From: Desulfosarcina ovata subsp. ovata
GTDB lineage: Bacteria; Desulfobacterota; Desulfobacteria; Desulfobacterales; Desulfosarcinaceae
Assembly (NCBI RefSeq): GCF_009689005.1
Contig: NZ_AP021879.1
Location: forward strand, 1,984,001-2,048,000
Length of the DNA stretch: 64,000 nt
Reading direction: 5' to 3'
The position numbers and the translations under genes were made by a program. This document shows positions 8,255 through 17,729 of the stretch, in pieces; within the stretch, counting starts at the first letter, position 1; every line of letters begins with the position of its first letter. The notes under the pieces were generated by a model. That model did not search any database, was not told where the DNA came from, and worked only from the letters and a program-made list of their open reading frames with translations.

Positions 8255-9751
8255 ATGGACAACGCAAAAGATCTGTTGAGCAAACGAAAAGAGAAAGCGG
8301 ACGGCCTGAAAGCGGATGGAATCAATCTCTTTCCCAACGGCTTCACCGCCAACCATACCATCCGGGATATCAGCGCCCATATTGAAACGCTGCCGGAAGA
8401 AAAAAAAGAGGACACTGCGGGTTTTACCGTAGCCGGCCGAATGATGGCCATCAACCGTTTCGGCAAATCCGCCTTCATCCGTTTTCGGGACCGATCCGGT
8501 CTGATGCAGGCGTATATCCGCAAAGACCAGGTTGGCGACTCGGCCTACGACATGTTCAAACGGCTTGATGTGGGTGATTTTGTCGGCATTCAAGGGAGTC
8601 TGTTTCGCACCAAAACCGGAGAGTGGACCATTCTGGCCACCACGCTGACGCTGCTATGCAAATCCACCCGTCCGCTGCCCGAAAAATTCCACGGACTGAA
8701 AGACCCCGAAAAACGGTACCGGCAGCGCTATATCGATCTAATCATGAACCCGGATGTTCAGGAAATCTTCATTCGACGCAGCCGGATCATTCAGGCCATG
8801 CGCAACTTCTTCCTTTCCCGGGATTTCCTGGAGGTAGAGACCCCCATGATGCAGCCGATTCCGGGCGGTGCCGAGGCCACCCCTTTTATCACCCACCACA
8901 ACGCCCTGGATATCGACCTTTACCTGCGCATTGCACCAGAGCTTTACCTCAAGCGGCTGGTGGTGGGCGGTTTCGAGCGGGTTTTTGAGATCAACCGCAA
9001 CTTCAGAAACGAAGGTGTCTCCACTCGGCACAATCCGGAATTCACCATGGTGGAGTTTTACCAAGCCTATGCCACCTATGAAGATCTCATGGATCTGACC
9101 GAAGCGATGCTGGGCGAGATTACCCGATCGATTACCGGCGGCACCCGGATCACCTACCAGGACCATGAAATCGAAATGGGCGGATCCTGGAAACGCCTCC
9201 CCCTTTTCGATGCCCTAGAGCAGATCGGCGGCGTGGATCCGGCGTTGTTCACAGACAAGGCCAAACTGCTCGAATTTGCCGCGACCAAAGGCATTACCGT
9301 AACCAAAACCGAACGCCTGGGCAAAGTCATTACCAAACTGTTCGATGCGCTGGTCGAGCCCCATCTGATCCAGCCCACCTTTATCACCGGCTACCCGGCC
9401 GAAGTTTCACCGCTCTCCAGAAGAAGCGACATCCAGCCGGATCTGACCGAACGGTTCGAACTGTTCATCGCCGGCCGTGAACTGGCCAACGGCTTTTCCG
9501 AACTCAACGATCCGGAAGACCAGCGGGGTCGTTTTCTGCAGCAGGTGGAGGACCGCAAAGCCGGGGACAGCGAAGCCCACTTCATGGATGACGACTATAT
9601 CGAAGCCCTGGAATACGGCATGCCGCCCACCGCCGGAGAAGGCATTGGCATCGATCGGCTGGTCATGCTGCTCACCAATGCCGCATCGATCCGTGAGGTG
9701 ATTCTGTTTCCGCACATGAAACCCAGAGCGGGGGTTCCCAAAGGCGCTTAA
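8255..9751 (+). CDS. lysS: Lysyl-tRNA synthetase, class II
   Basis: Charges tRNA-Lys. The 498-residue protein has the N-terminal OB-fold anticodon-binding domain (FTVAGRMMAIN, about residues 60-150) and the class II core: motif 2 NRNFRNEGVSTRHNPEFT with TMVEFYQAY, and motif 3 GEGIGIDRLVMLLT near the C-terminus, including the family-typical tail FPHMKP. The ATG at 8255 is chosen over one 30 bases upstream because GGAG precedes it by five bases. It is the first gene of a + strand run that continues into lipoprotein export and outer membrane assembly genes. Confidence 0.97.
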   Translation: MDNAKDLLSKRKEKADGLKADGINLFPNGFTANHTIRDISAHIETLPEEKKEDTAGFTVAGRMMAINRFGKSAFIRFRDRSGLMQAYIRKDQVGDSAYDMFKRLDVGDFVGIQGSLFRTKTGEWTILATTLTLLCKSTRPLPEKFHGLKDPEKRYRQRYIDLIMNPDVQEIFIRRSRIIQAMRNFFLSRDFLEVETPMMQPIPGGAEATPFITHHNALDIDLYLRIAPELYLKRLVVGGFERVFEINRNFRNEGVSTRHNPEFTMVEFYQAYATYEDLMDLTEAMLGEITRSITGGTRITYQDHEIEMGGSWKRLPLFDALEQIGGVDPALFTDKAKLLEFAATKGITVTKTERLGKVITKLFDALVEPHLIQPTFITGYPAEVSPLSRRSDIQPDLTERFELFIAGRELANGFSELNDPEDQRGRFLQQVEDRKAGDSEAHFMDDDYIEALEYGMPPTAGEGIGIDRLVMLLTNAASIREVILFPHMKPRAGVPKGA

Positions 9752-9771
9752 AGACGGAACTGGCTATCGGT

Positions 9772-11007
9772 ATGTCTTTTGTGACATTTGTATCCGGGCG
9801 TTATCTCAGAACGCGTCAGAAGCGGGCCTTCATTTCGCTGATTACCGTATTGTCCATTGCCGGCGTTGCTCTGGGCGTAATGGCCCTGATCGTTGTGATT
9901 GCCGTCATGGCCGGTTTCGAGACGGACCTGAAAGATAGAATCATGGGGGTCCGTCCCCATGTGGTGATCACCCGGACAAAGGGCTCCTTTACCGATTACC
10001 AACCAATTCTGGACAAAGTGGACCATATTGAAGGGATCGAAACCGCATCGCCGTTTATTTCCGCCCAGGTAGTTCTGCGAACCGCCAATCGTGCGGCCGG
10101 CGCGGTTCTCAAAGGCATCGATGCCAATCAGAAAAAGGGAATTATAAAAAGCATCGATACCCACCGCCTGGCGGGAGGCGCCGGTACCGAAGAGTCCGAC
10201 GAAAAGGACCGGCAACGGCCCGGAATCATTTTGGGCAAGGAACTGGCCGCCAATCTGGGCGTGGTCAGCGGCGATTCAATTTACATGATCTCCCCCCGGG
10301 GCACCCTGTCACCCGCCGGGCACATTCCGGCCATGGTCAAATTTCAGGTCGTCGATCGCTTCGAATCGGGAATGTATGAATTTGATGGGACACTGGCCCT
10401 GATCGACATTTCAGAAGCCCAGAAAATGCTGCACATGCAAGGGGCCATCAGCGGCATCGAAATCCGCCTTGCGGATATGGATCGGGTCGCCGAGGTAACC
10501 GGTCGGCTGAAACGATATCTCGCTAAAGAATACACCATCGAGGACTGGAAACAGATGAACCGGAATCTCTTTTCGGCCCTGCAGCTGGAAAAAACCGTCA
10601 TGTTCATCATCCTGGCCCTGATCGTCCTGGTGGCTGCATTCAACATCGCCGGTTCACTGGTCATGATGGTCATGGAAAAACGGAAAGATGTCGCTATTCT
10701 GAAAACCATGGGGGCAACCGCAAAATCCATCGGGCGGATTTTCGTGATCAAAGGATTGATGATCGGTGCTGTGGGAACCGTGTTGGGAACGGGTGCCGGA
10801 TTGGCCCTCTGCATCCTTCTCGAACGCTACTCCTTCATTCATCTGCCCGCCGACGTCTACTATATCACGACATTGCCGGTCAATTTGAAAATCATGGACG
10901 TTTTCCTGATCGCCGCGTGTGCCATGGCCATCTGCTTTGCAGCGACCATCTATCCGGCACGGCAGGCGGCAGGTATCGACCCGGTGGAGGCACTGCGTCA
11001 TGGATAA
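9772..11007 (+). CDS. Lipoprotein-releasing ABC permease, LolC/LolE type
   Basis: Inner-membrane subunit that, with LolD, extracts outer-membrane lipoproteins and hands them to LolA. The 411 residues show the MacB/FtsX layout: one N-terminal membrane helix (about 25-50, beginning FISLITVLSIAG), a long periplasmic domain to about 275, then three helices in the FtsX region, with the closing PARQAAGIDPVEALR typical of Lol permeases. Only one such permease gene is present, so it may work as a homodimer (LolF-like) unless a second gene lies elsewhere. Its stop overlaps the lolD start by eight bases. Confidence 0.92.
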   Translation: MSFVTFVSGRYLRTRQKRAFISLITVLSIAGVALGVMALIVVIAVMAGFETDLKDRIMGVRPHVVITRTKGSFTDYQPILDKVDHIEGIETASPFISAQVVLRTANRAAGAVLKGIDANQKKGIIKSIDTHRLAGGAGTEESDEKDRQRPGIILGKELAANLGVVSGDSIYMISPRGTLSPAGHIPAMVKFQVVDRFESGMYEFDGTLALIDISEAQKMLHMQGAISGIEIRLADMDRVAEVTGRLKRYLAKEYTIEDWKQMNRNLFSALQLEKTVMFIILALIVLVAAFNIAGSLVMMVMEKRKDVAILKTMGATAKSIGRIFVIKGLMIGAVGTVLGTGAGLALCILLERYSFIHLPADVYYITTLPVNLKIMDVFLIAACAMAICFAATIYPARQAAGIDPVEALRHG

Positions 11008-11770
11008 CGACCATCGCCCCGATGATACGGGTCCCGGAACACACACCGCCAACAGCGGCCTGCCGTTGATCCAGGCCAACGGTATCAGCAAAACCTACAA
11101 TCATAGTGGGGCCTGCATTACGGTCATCGACAACCTCTCTTTCCGGTTGGACTGCAAGGAAACCATCGGCATTGTGGGCGCGTCAGGCATCGGCAAATCC
11201 ACTCTCCTGCACATTCTGGGGACCCTGGATCGACCCGATGCCGGGCAACTGGTCTATTCCGGGAAAGATGTCCTGCTGCTGGATGACACCCAGTTGGCCC
11301 GTTTTCGCAATCGGGCAATCGGCTTTGTTTTTCAGTTCCATCACCTGCTGCCCGAATTCTCCGCCCTGGAAAACACCATGATGCCGGCCCTGATCAATGG
11401 GACCGAAAAAAAAACGGCCCGGGCGGAGGCCGAAGCCATCCTAGTGCGGGTGGGGCTGAAAGAACGCCTTGGCCACCGGGCCGCGGAGCTGTCCGGTGGG
11501 GAGCAGCAACGGGTGGCACTGGCACGCGCCCTGGTACAACAGCCCGATATCCTTCTGGCCGACGAACCAACCGGAAACCTGGACCGGGGCAACAGCGACC
11601 GCATTCATCGATTGCTGATGGAACTGAACGAGGAGATGGGCATGGCACTGGTGGTGGTCACTCACAATCCTGAGCTGGCCGCGCTGGTATCAAGACGGGT
11701 CACCATCCTTAACGGCCGATTGCATGAACTGAACAATGGGTTACCGGTTGCATCTTCCTTTAAAGGATGA
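11000..11770 (+). CDS. lolD: Lipoprotein-releasing ABC ATPase
   Basis: ATPase that powers the Lol permease. The 256 residues contain Walker [11 protein letters not shown]-loop [10 protein letters not shown], the ABC signature LSGGEQQR and Walker [13 protein letters not shown], all in the MacB/LolD subgroup form; ADEPTGNLD is characteristic. The ATG at 11000 lies inside the last codons of the permease gene, which fixes the start by translational coupling; longer starts would only extend into that gene. The reading frame ends 80 bp before the palindromic repeat copy B. Confidence 0.94.
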   Translation: MDNDHRPDDTGPGTHTANSGLPLIQANGISKTYNHSGACITVIDNLSFRLDCKETIGIVGASGIGKSTLLHILGTLDRPDAGQLVYSGKDVLLLDDTQLARFRNRAIGFVFQFHHLLPEFSALENTMMPALINGTEKKTARAEAEAILVRVGLKERLGHRAAELSGGEQQRVALARALVQQPDILLADEPTGNLDRGNSDRIHRLLMELNEEMGMALVVVTHNPELAALVSRRVTILNGRLHELNNGLPVASSFKG

Positions 11771-11852
11771 AAACCGCTATAGTCCTGGCAGAAATTGACA
11801 ACCGGTTCAAGACACCCATTGCATCTGCGACCGGTAATAAAAATGACGGGTA

Positions 11853-12013
11853 AGGATCGGGGATGAAATGAATTGAACGTAATTGCGCCGGGCTTGTGTT
11901 CGTCTTCAAGGCGCATCAACGGTTGCATACCGGGAGTATGTGGCCGTTGATGCAACGCGGAAGACGGGCGCAAGAACAAGCAATTTCGTTCAATTAATAA
12001 AATTCCCGATCCT
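11853..12013. repeat. Long imperfect palindrome, copy B (161 bp)
   Basis: This is the reverse complement of copy A at 80-240, same length, differing at only three positions by eye. It occupies most of the 309-bp gap between lolD and bamA, ending 66 bp before the bamA start, so it could affect transcription from the lysS-lol genes into the bam-lpx genes. The repeat is an imperfect self-palindrome centred on CATACCGGGAGTATG. Confidence 0.85.
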
Positions 12014-12079
12014 AAGGGATGCATGCCAAAACCGACGGATGACAAACGAAACAGAATTGCGACCGCTGGAGGGAACTTG

Positions 12080-14725
12080 ATGTTGAGGCGTTTTTTATTG
12101 CTGCTGCCACTCTTTTTTTTCCTTTTGGCCAATACCACAGCTGCTGCAGATTCGGTTCAGGTGCTGGTGTTGCCATTTGAAATTCATGCCGACCAGGACC
12201 TTTCCTACTTGAAAGAGGAAATCCCGAAAACCATCCGGGAAGACCTGCAAGCCGAAGGGGCGGTGATGGTTCCACCGGACAGCGCCCAGGGTGTGGCGGC
12301 CAGTGCATCCGATTTGGATGATGTCGGGACGCTAAGGCAAACCGGCCTTGAGGCCGGTGCCGACTATATCGTTTGGGGCAGCCTGACCCGAATCGGTGAC
12401 AGCATCAGCCTTGACACCCGCATGATCGAATCGGTGGGCACGAAGCCGGTCTACGCGGTTTACGAAGCCGGAGCCGGCATGGAAAGTCTACGAAACATCG
12501 TCAACCAGTCATCCCAAAAGCTTGCCCGGCACCTCTTCAGCCGGGATATCATTACCCAGATCCGGGTAACGGGCAACCGCCGTATCGAGGCGGATGCCAT
12601 CGAACGGGTTATCCGGAGCAAAACGGGCGATGTGCTGCGTGCCGGGGAAATCGCCAAAGACATGAAAAACATCTACAAGATGGGTTATTTCGACGATATC
12701 CGGGTTGAATCCGAGACCGACCCGGACGGCAAGGTCATCGTTTTCCACGTCACCGAAAAACCGACCATCCGTAGAATTTCATTAAGCGGCAACCAGGTTT
12801 TTGAAGACGACAAGCTGCGTGAAAACCTAAACATCAGTACAGGATCGATCCTTAACATTTTCACCATCAAATCCAATATCGATCAGCTCCAGTCCATGTA
12901 CAAGGACAAAAACTACCATAATGTCAACATCACCTATGCCGTCCACGAGCAGGAGAACAATCAGGCGGATATCGAATTTGTCATTGAAGAAGGCAACAAG
13001 GTTAAAATCGACAAGATCACTTTTCTGGGCAACACAACCCTCACCGACAAGGAACTGCTCAAATTGATCAAGACCTCCGAAAGGGGCTTTTTCTCATGGC
13101 TCACCTCTTCCGGTGAATTAAACCGGGAAGACCTCAAGCAGGATGCCGGCCGGATCATGGGCCATTACCAAATCAGCGGTTTCATTCATGCCAAGGTTGC
13201 CGATCCAGTAGTCGATTTTGAAGACGAGGCCATCCACATCACCTTCAAAATCGAAGAAGGTGAACGATTCAAGGTCGGACGCATCGATATTCAGGGGGAT
13301 CTCATCATCCCCAAAGAAAAGTTGATGCCTGCACTGAAAATCGCCAAGGAACCGTTTTTCAGCCGTGAAACGGTTCGCCAGGATATTGTCTCCCTGACCG
13401 ACGTTTACGCAAACGCCGGATTTGCCTATGCCAGCGTCAGCCCGTTGACCAAAGAAAATCGGCAAACGCATCTCGTGGATATCACCTACTCCATTGACAA
13501 GGGTGAAAAGGTCTATTTTGAAAATATCGAAATTGTCGGCAACACGCGTACCCGGGACAAAGTCATCCGTCGGGAACTGCGCATTTACGAGCAGCAACTC
13601 TACTCCGGCAGCCGTCTCAAACGCAGCGTGCGCAACCTGAACCGGCTGGATTATTTCGAAGACGTGAAGGTGGACACGCCCAAAGGCAGTGCTGACGATC
13701 GCATGCGCGTCAAGTTGGAAGTCACTGAGAAACCGACTGGAAGTTTCACTTTCGGCGCCGGATACAGCACGGTGGACAAGTTTTTTGTAACCGGTTCAAT
13801 CACCCAACGCAACCTGTTCGGCCGCGGACAAACGCTTAAATTAAGCGGCCAGATCGGCGGATCATCGGACCTTTACAACATCGGCTTCACCGAACCCTGG
13901 TTATTCGACATTCCCCTTTCCGGTACCGTCAACATCTACCGCCAGACCCGCGAATACGACACCTATGACCGAACGAGCCGCGGTGGAACCGTAGGGGTCA
14001 GCTACCCCATCTGGGACTATACACGGGTTTCCCTGGCCTATCGCTACGATATTACCGATCTCGATGACATCGAAGATGACGCCAACGACAACGTCAAAGC
14101 GCTGGAGGGCGAAAATGCCACCAGTGCGGTGACCATAGCCCTTACCTACGATTCCAGAGACAAGACCTTCAACACCACCAATGGTCAATACCACCGTCTC
14201 GCGTACACCTACGCCGGTCCTGGCGGAGACATCGGTTTCAACAAGGTTGTTGCCGAACTGGGCTGGTACATCCCGGTATTCAAGAATCTGGTTACCTTCC
14301 TGCATGGGGAATCCGGTACTGTCAGACAAACCAGCGGCTACATCCTGCCGGATTACGAAAAATTCTATCTGGGGGGTATGAATTCGATTCGTGGTTTTGA
14401 TTATCAGGATATCAACATACCGACGGTCAACAGCGATGGAGAAGATTCGGAGGAGGGCGGGCTCTCCTACGTACAGTTCAATTTTGAACTCACCTACCCG
14501 ATCGTCAAGGACCTTGGCCTGGTAGGCGTGCTTTTTTACGATACCGGGAATGTCTATGCCGACGAATCGATCGATATTGGTGATCTTCGCCAAAGCGCCG
14601 GGTATGGTATCCGTTGGTACTCGCCCATCGGTCCGATTCGGATTGAAGCCGGACATATTCTGGACCCCAGAGAGGATGAAGATTCCAGTGCCAAATGGGA
14701 GTTCTCCATGGGCGCCGCATTCTAA
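12080..14725 (+). CDS. bamA: Outer membrane protein assembly factor BamA
   Basis: Essential outer-membrane insertase. The 881 residues comprise a signal peptide (LLLLPLFFFLLANTTAAA), an extra N-terminal domain of about 130 residues, then POTRA repeats starting near ITQIRVTGNRRIEADAIE, and a C-terminal 16-strand barrel that ends in Phe with the VRGF-like lid motif SIRGFDY. The extra domain (VLVLPFEIHADQD..., later DYIVWGSLTRIG) resembles the N-terminal domain of TolB-like proteins and is absent from E. coli BamA (about 810 residues). GGAGG lies seven bases before the ATG at 12080; the longer frame start lacks a signal peptide. It leads the bamA-skp-lpx cluster. Confidence 0.96.
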   Translation: MLRRFLLLLPLFFFLLANTTAAADSVQVLVLPFEIHADQDLSYLKEEIPKTIREDLQAEGAVMVPPDSAQGVAASASDLDDVGTLRQTGLEAGADYIVWGSLTRIGDSISLDTRMIESVGTKPVYAVYEAGAGMESLRNIVNQSSQKLARHLFSRDIITQIRVTGNRRIEADAIERVIRSKTGDVLRAGEIAKDMKNIYKMGYFDDIRVESETDPDGKVIVFHVTEKPTIRRISLSGNQVFEDDKLRENLNISTGSILNIFTIKSNIDQLQSMYKDKNYHNVNITYAVHEQENNQADIEFVIEEGNKVKIDKITFLGNTTLTDKELLKLIKTSERGFFSWLTSSGELNREDLKQDAGRIMGHYQISGFIHAKVADPVVDFEDEAIHITFKIEEGERFKVGRIDIQGDLIIPKEKLMPALKIAKEPFFSRETVRQDIVSLTDVYANAGFAYASVSPLTKENRQTHLVDITYSIDKGEKVYFENIEIVGNTRTRDKVIRRELRIYEQQLYSGSRLKRSVRNLNRLDYFEDVKVDTPKGSADDRMRVKLEVTEKPTGSFTFGAGYSTVDKFFVTGSITQRNLFGRGQTLKLSGQIGGSSDLYNIGFTEPWLFDIPLSGTVNIYRQTREYDTYDRTSRGGTVGVSYPIWDYTRVSLAYRYDITDLDDIEDDANDNVKALEGENATSAVTIALTYDSRDKTFNTTNGQYHRLAYTYAGPGGDIGFNKVVAELGWYIPVFKNLVTFLHGESGTVRQTSGYILPDYEKFYLGGMNSIRGFDYQDINIPTVNSDGEDSEEGGLSYVQFNFELTYPIVKDLGLVGVLFYDTGNVYADESIDIGDLRQSAGYGIRWYSPIGPIRIEAGHILDPREDEDSSAKWEFSMGAAF

Positions 14726-14861
14726 TGGCAGATATCGCCTGCCCATGGAAAGCGTTGACAGCTGGTGTCTGTCCATAAATAGATGCAAACAACAAATTGA
14801 ATGTCCCCATAAACTAATGTTACACAATGAACCACACGCGAACGGATAGAAAGGAGAGTCT

Positions 14862-15395
14862 ATGCGATCTGCAGGCAAGAGGATGATACTGGCCGTAATG
14901 ACCACCCTGATCTTCAGTGGGGCTGCCTTTGGGGCGGATGTCGCCAAAATTGGTCTGGTCGATTTTCAGCAAGTGTTTGACGAATCGGATGCCGGAAAGG
15001 TGATCAAAGCCGAACTCACCGCCAAAGGCAAGCAGATGGAAGTCGCGCTTAAAGAGAAAGGCGCCGAAATCGAGGAACTGAAAAAACGTCTCGAACGGGA
15101 AGCGCTGGTGATGGACAAGGCCATGCGCGATGAGAAAGAGCGCGAATTCCGAATCAAGGTCAACGACATTAAAAGTTTGCAGAAAAAATATGAATCCGAG
15201 CTGCAAAGTCATCAGAAACGGCTGATGGGCGAACTCCAGAAAGCGACGCTCCAAATCATCGAGGAAATCGGAAAATCGGGCAGCTATCTGATGATCATGC
15301 CCAAGGTGGGGGTCCTGTACGCCCCGGACACCATCGATATCACCGATCAAGTGATCAAAAAATACAACGCCATGAATGCAAAAAAGGGCAAGTAA
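14862..15395 (+). CDS. skp: Periplasmic chaperone Skp/OmpH
   Basis: Holdase that shields unfolded outer-membrane proteins on their way to BamA. The 177-residue protein has a signal peptide (MILAVMTTLIFSGAAFG), the conserved KIGLVDFQQVFDES strand, and a long charged coiled coil (about residues 50-130), the tentacle of the trimer. The C-terminal strand returns with YAPDTIDITDQVIKKYN. AAAGGAG sits six bases before the ATG. Its position between bamA and lpxD is the standard arrangement in proteobacteria. Confidence 0.93.
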   Translation: MRSAGKRMILAVMTTLIFSGAAFGADVAKIGLVDFQQVFDESDAGKVIKAELTAKGKQMEVALKEKGAEIEELKKRLEREALVMDKAMRDEKEREFRIKVNDIKSLQKKYESELQSHQKRLMGELQKATLQIIEEIGKSGSYLMIMPKVGVLYAPDTIDITDQVIKKYNAMNAKKGK

Positions 15396-15396
15396 G

Positions 15397-16443
15397 GTGG
15401 GAACCGAATACACGCTTCAACAGATTGCCAATACCATCGCGTGTGACCTAGCGGGCGATTCGGAAAAGCGCATCACCGGAATAGCACCGTTCGAAACGGC
15501 AGGGCCGGAGCAGATCACGTTTGCCGCCGGAAGCAAATACCTGAAACGGATCAACGCCATCCAGGCCGGTGCCGTTATCGTCCCCAAAAGCTTCACGGCA
15601 ACCACCGGTGCCAACCTGATCAAGGCCGACAATCCCCAGCTGGCGTTCAATCAAGTGGTCGCCCTGTTTCACCCAACATCCGCCCCCACCCCCGGAATCA
15701 GTGAACAGGCCATGATTGCCAGCGATGCTCGCCTGGGCGAGGATGTCCATGTCGGCGCCTTTGCGACTGTCGGCAAGGGTGCCGCAGTCGGGGACCGGTC
15801 GGTGATTCATAACGGGGTGTTCATCGATCGCAATGTTGTAATTGGAGATGACGTGATCATCCATCCCAATGTTACCATTATGCACGGCTGCCGGATCGGA
15901 AACCGGGTCACCATCCATCCGGGAACCGTGATCGGCAGCGACGGATTCGGCTTCGTCCCCGATGGGGGCCGCTACCACAAGATACCCCAGATGGGGATTG
16001 TCCAGATCGACGATGACGTTGAAATCGGCGCCGGGAACACGATCGACCGGGCCACCTTTGGCCGGACCTGGATCCAGCGAGGTGTGAAAACGGACAACCT
16101 GGTTCACATCGCCCATAATGTGGTCATCGGAGAAGACAGTGTCATCGTAGCCCAGGTCGGTATCGCCGGTAGCACGACCATCGGCCACCACGCCATCATT
16201 GCTGGCCAAGCGGGCATCTCCGGACACCTGACCCTGGGCAATCATGTCACTGTGGGTCCCATGACCGGAGTCGGAAAGCCAATCGCTGACGGGGAAGTGG
16301 TCTCCTCGGGCTCAACATCCATGCCCCATCGGACCTGGCTTCGGGTTCAGCGGATCATTCCGGCACTGCCCGAAATGAAAAAGCAGGTTGCCGAGTTGGA
16401 AAAAAAGATCAAGGAATTGGAAAAAAGAATCAAGGATCAGTGA
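15397..16443 (+). CDS. lpxD: UDP-3-O-acyl-glucosamine N-acyltransferase
   Basis: Third step of lipid A synthesis: N-acylation of UDP-3-O-acyl-glucosamine. The protein has the N-terminal uridine-binding domain (ITGIAPFETAGPEQITFA) and a left-handed beta-helix of hexapeptide repeats (V-I-G-D-D-V-type), with catalytic-region HIAHNVVIGED and GSDGFGF. The C-terminus is a Lys/Glu-rich coiled coil. The start is uncertain: a GTG at 15397 directly after the skp stop gives 348 residues and matches the usual N-terminus; an ATG at 15376 inside skp would add seven residues. Confidence 0.94.
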   Translation: MGTEYTLQQIANTIACDLAGDSEKRITGIAPFETAGPEQITFAAGSKYLKRINAIQAGAVIVPKSFTATTGANLIKADNPQLAFNQVVALFHPTSAPTPGISEQAMIASDARLGEDVHVGAFATVGKGAAVGDRSVIHNGVFIDRNVVIGDDVIIHPNVTIMHGCRIGNRVTIHPGTVIGSDGFGFVPDGGRYHKIPQMGIVQIDDDVEIGAGNTIDRATFGRTWIQRGVKTDNLVHIAHNVVIGEDSVIVAQVGIAGSTTIGHHAIIAGQAGISGHLTLGNHVTVGPMTGVGKPIADGEVVSSGSTSMPHRTWLRVQRIIPALPEMKKQVAELEKKIKELEKRIKDQ

Positions 16444-16462
16444 GTCAAACGGAGGCCCATCA

Positions 16463-16903
16463 ATGGAAATGGTATTTGATATCAAGTCGATCATGCAGAA
16501 TCTGCCCCACCGTTTTCCTTTCTTACTGGTGGACCGGATCGTTGAGTTTGTAAAAAACGAACGGATTGTCGCTCTGAAAAACGTAACGATCAATGAACCC
16601 TTCTTTCAAGGGCACTTCCCCGACACCCCGATCATGCCCGGCGTGCTTATCGTCGAGGCCATGGGGCAGGCCGGTGGCGTATTGGTAATCCGGTCCCAGC
16701 CTTCGGAAAATCAAAACAAACTGGTCCTGTTCATGGGGTTTGACAAAGTTCGTTTCAGAAAACCGGTCGTTCCTGGAGATCAGTTGATCCTGGAACTGGA
16801 AATGCTCAAAATGAGGGCCAAAGTCGTAAAAATGGCCGGTGTCGCCAAAGTCGATGGAAAGGTCGTCGCCGAAGCACAACTGATGGCTGCATATGGAGAA
16901 TAA
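16463..16903 (+). CDS. fabZ: 3-hydroxyacyl-ACP dehydratase FabZ
   Basis: Dehydratase of fatty acid elongation that competes with LpxA/LpxD for 3-hydroxyacyl-ACP, which explains its place in lipid A operons. The 146-residue hot-dog protein has LPHRFPFLLVDRI containing the catalytic His, and the helix start GHFPDTPIMPGVLIVEAMGQ containing the catalytic Glu. The ATG at 16463 is set by GGAGG seven bases upstream; the longer frame only extends into lpxD. Confidence 0.96.
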   Translation: MEMVFDIKSIMQNLPHRFPFLLVDRIVEFVKNERIVALKNVTINEPFFQGHFPDTPIMPGVLIVEAMGQAGGVLVIRSQPSENQNKLVLFMGFDKVRFRKPVVPGDQLILELEMLKMRAKVVKMAGVAKVDGKVVAEAQLMAAYGE

Positions 16904-16904
16904 T

Positions 16905-17675
16905 ATGATTCATCCCACTTCAATCGTCAGCCCCGACGCCACCATTGGCGAAAACGTGGAAATTGGCGCCTACTCAATCATTGGCCCTCATGTAACCATC
17001 GGTAAAGGGACCTGGATCGGCCCCCATGTGGTGATCGATCCCTTTGTAACCATCGGTCCCGGATGCAAAATTTTCCAATTTGCCGCCATCGGCGCGATTC
17101 CCCAGGACCTGAAATTCGGTGGTGAAAAGAGCTGGGTAAAAATTGGTGCGAATGTGACCATCCGGGAATTTGTGACCATCCACCGTGGAACGGAACCCGG
17201 CGGCAGTGTTACCGAATTGGGGGAGCACTGCTTTCTGATGGCCTACACCCATATCGCCCATGACTGCCATGTGGGGAAAATGGTCGTCCTGGCCAACAAC
17301 ACCACACTGGCCGGCCACATCACCATCGGTAATTTCGCCACGGTCGGGGGACTGGTGGCCATCCATCAGTTTGTCCGCGTTGGCGACTATGCTTTTGTCG
17401 GTGGAAAATCGGCAGTCGTCAAGGATGTCCCCCCCTATGTCATTGCCGCCGGGGATCGGGCGGTCCTGCACGGGCTGAACCGGGTGGGTCTCAAACGTCA
17501 CGGGTTTTCCGATCAGACCCTGTCCGCGTTGAAAAAGACCTATCGCATTCTGTTCCGTTACGGTTTGACGCTCAATGAGGCCATATCGAGGATTCATGCC
17601 GAAGTCGAGATGGTGCCCGAGGTGAAAAATTTCATTGGTTTCATCAAGGCATCTTCCAGGGGTGTGACCCGCTAG
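16905..17675 (+). CDS. lpxA: UDP-N-acetylglucosamine acyltransferase
   Basis: First step of lipid A synthesis. The 256 residues are hexapeptide repeats forming a left-handed beta-helix, followed by a helical C-terminus (GLKRHGFSDQTLSALKKTYR). The catalytic His is in THIAHDC and the second conserved His in AIHQF. The residue matching E. coli Gly173, the acyl-chain ruler, is Gly (FVGGKSAV), which is compatible with a long (about C14) hydroxyacyl donor; this is an inference from alignment by eye. The ATG at 16905 follows TGGAG by seven bases; an ATG 12 bases earlier is possible. Confidence 0.96.
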   Translation: MIHPTSIVSPDATIGENVEIGAYSIIGPHVTIGKGTWIGPHVVIDPFVTIGPGCKIFQFAAIGAIPQDLKFGGEKSWVKIGANVTIREFVTIHRGTEPGGSVTELGEHCFLMAYTHIAHDCHVGKMVVLANNTTLAGHITIGNFATVGGLVAIHQFVRVGDYAFVGGKSAVVKDVPPYVIAAGDRAVLHGLNRVGLKRHGFSDQTLSALKKTYRILFRYGLTLNEAISRIHAEVEMVPEVKNFIGFIKASSRGVTR

Positions 17676-17729
17676 CCTAAGTCGCGCGTTTTCAACGCGT
17701 TGGCGTGGACAGAATACAAACGCTATAAA

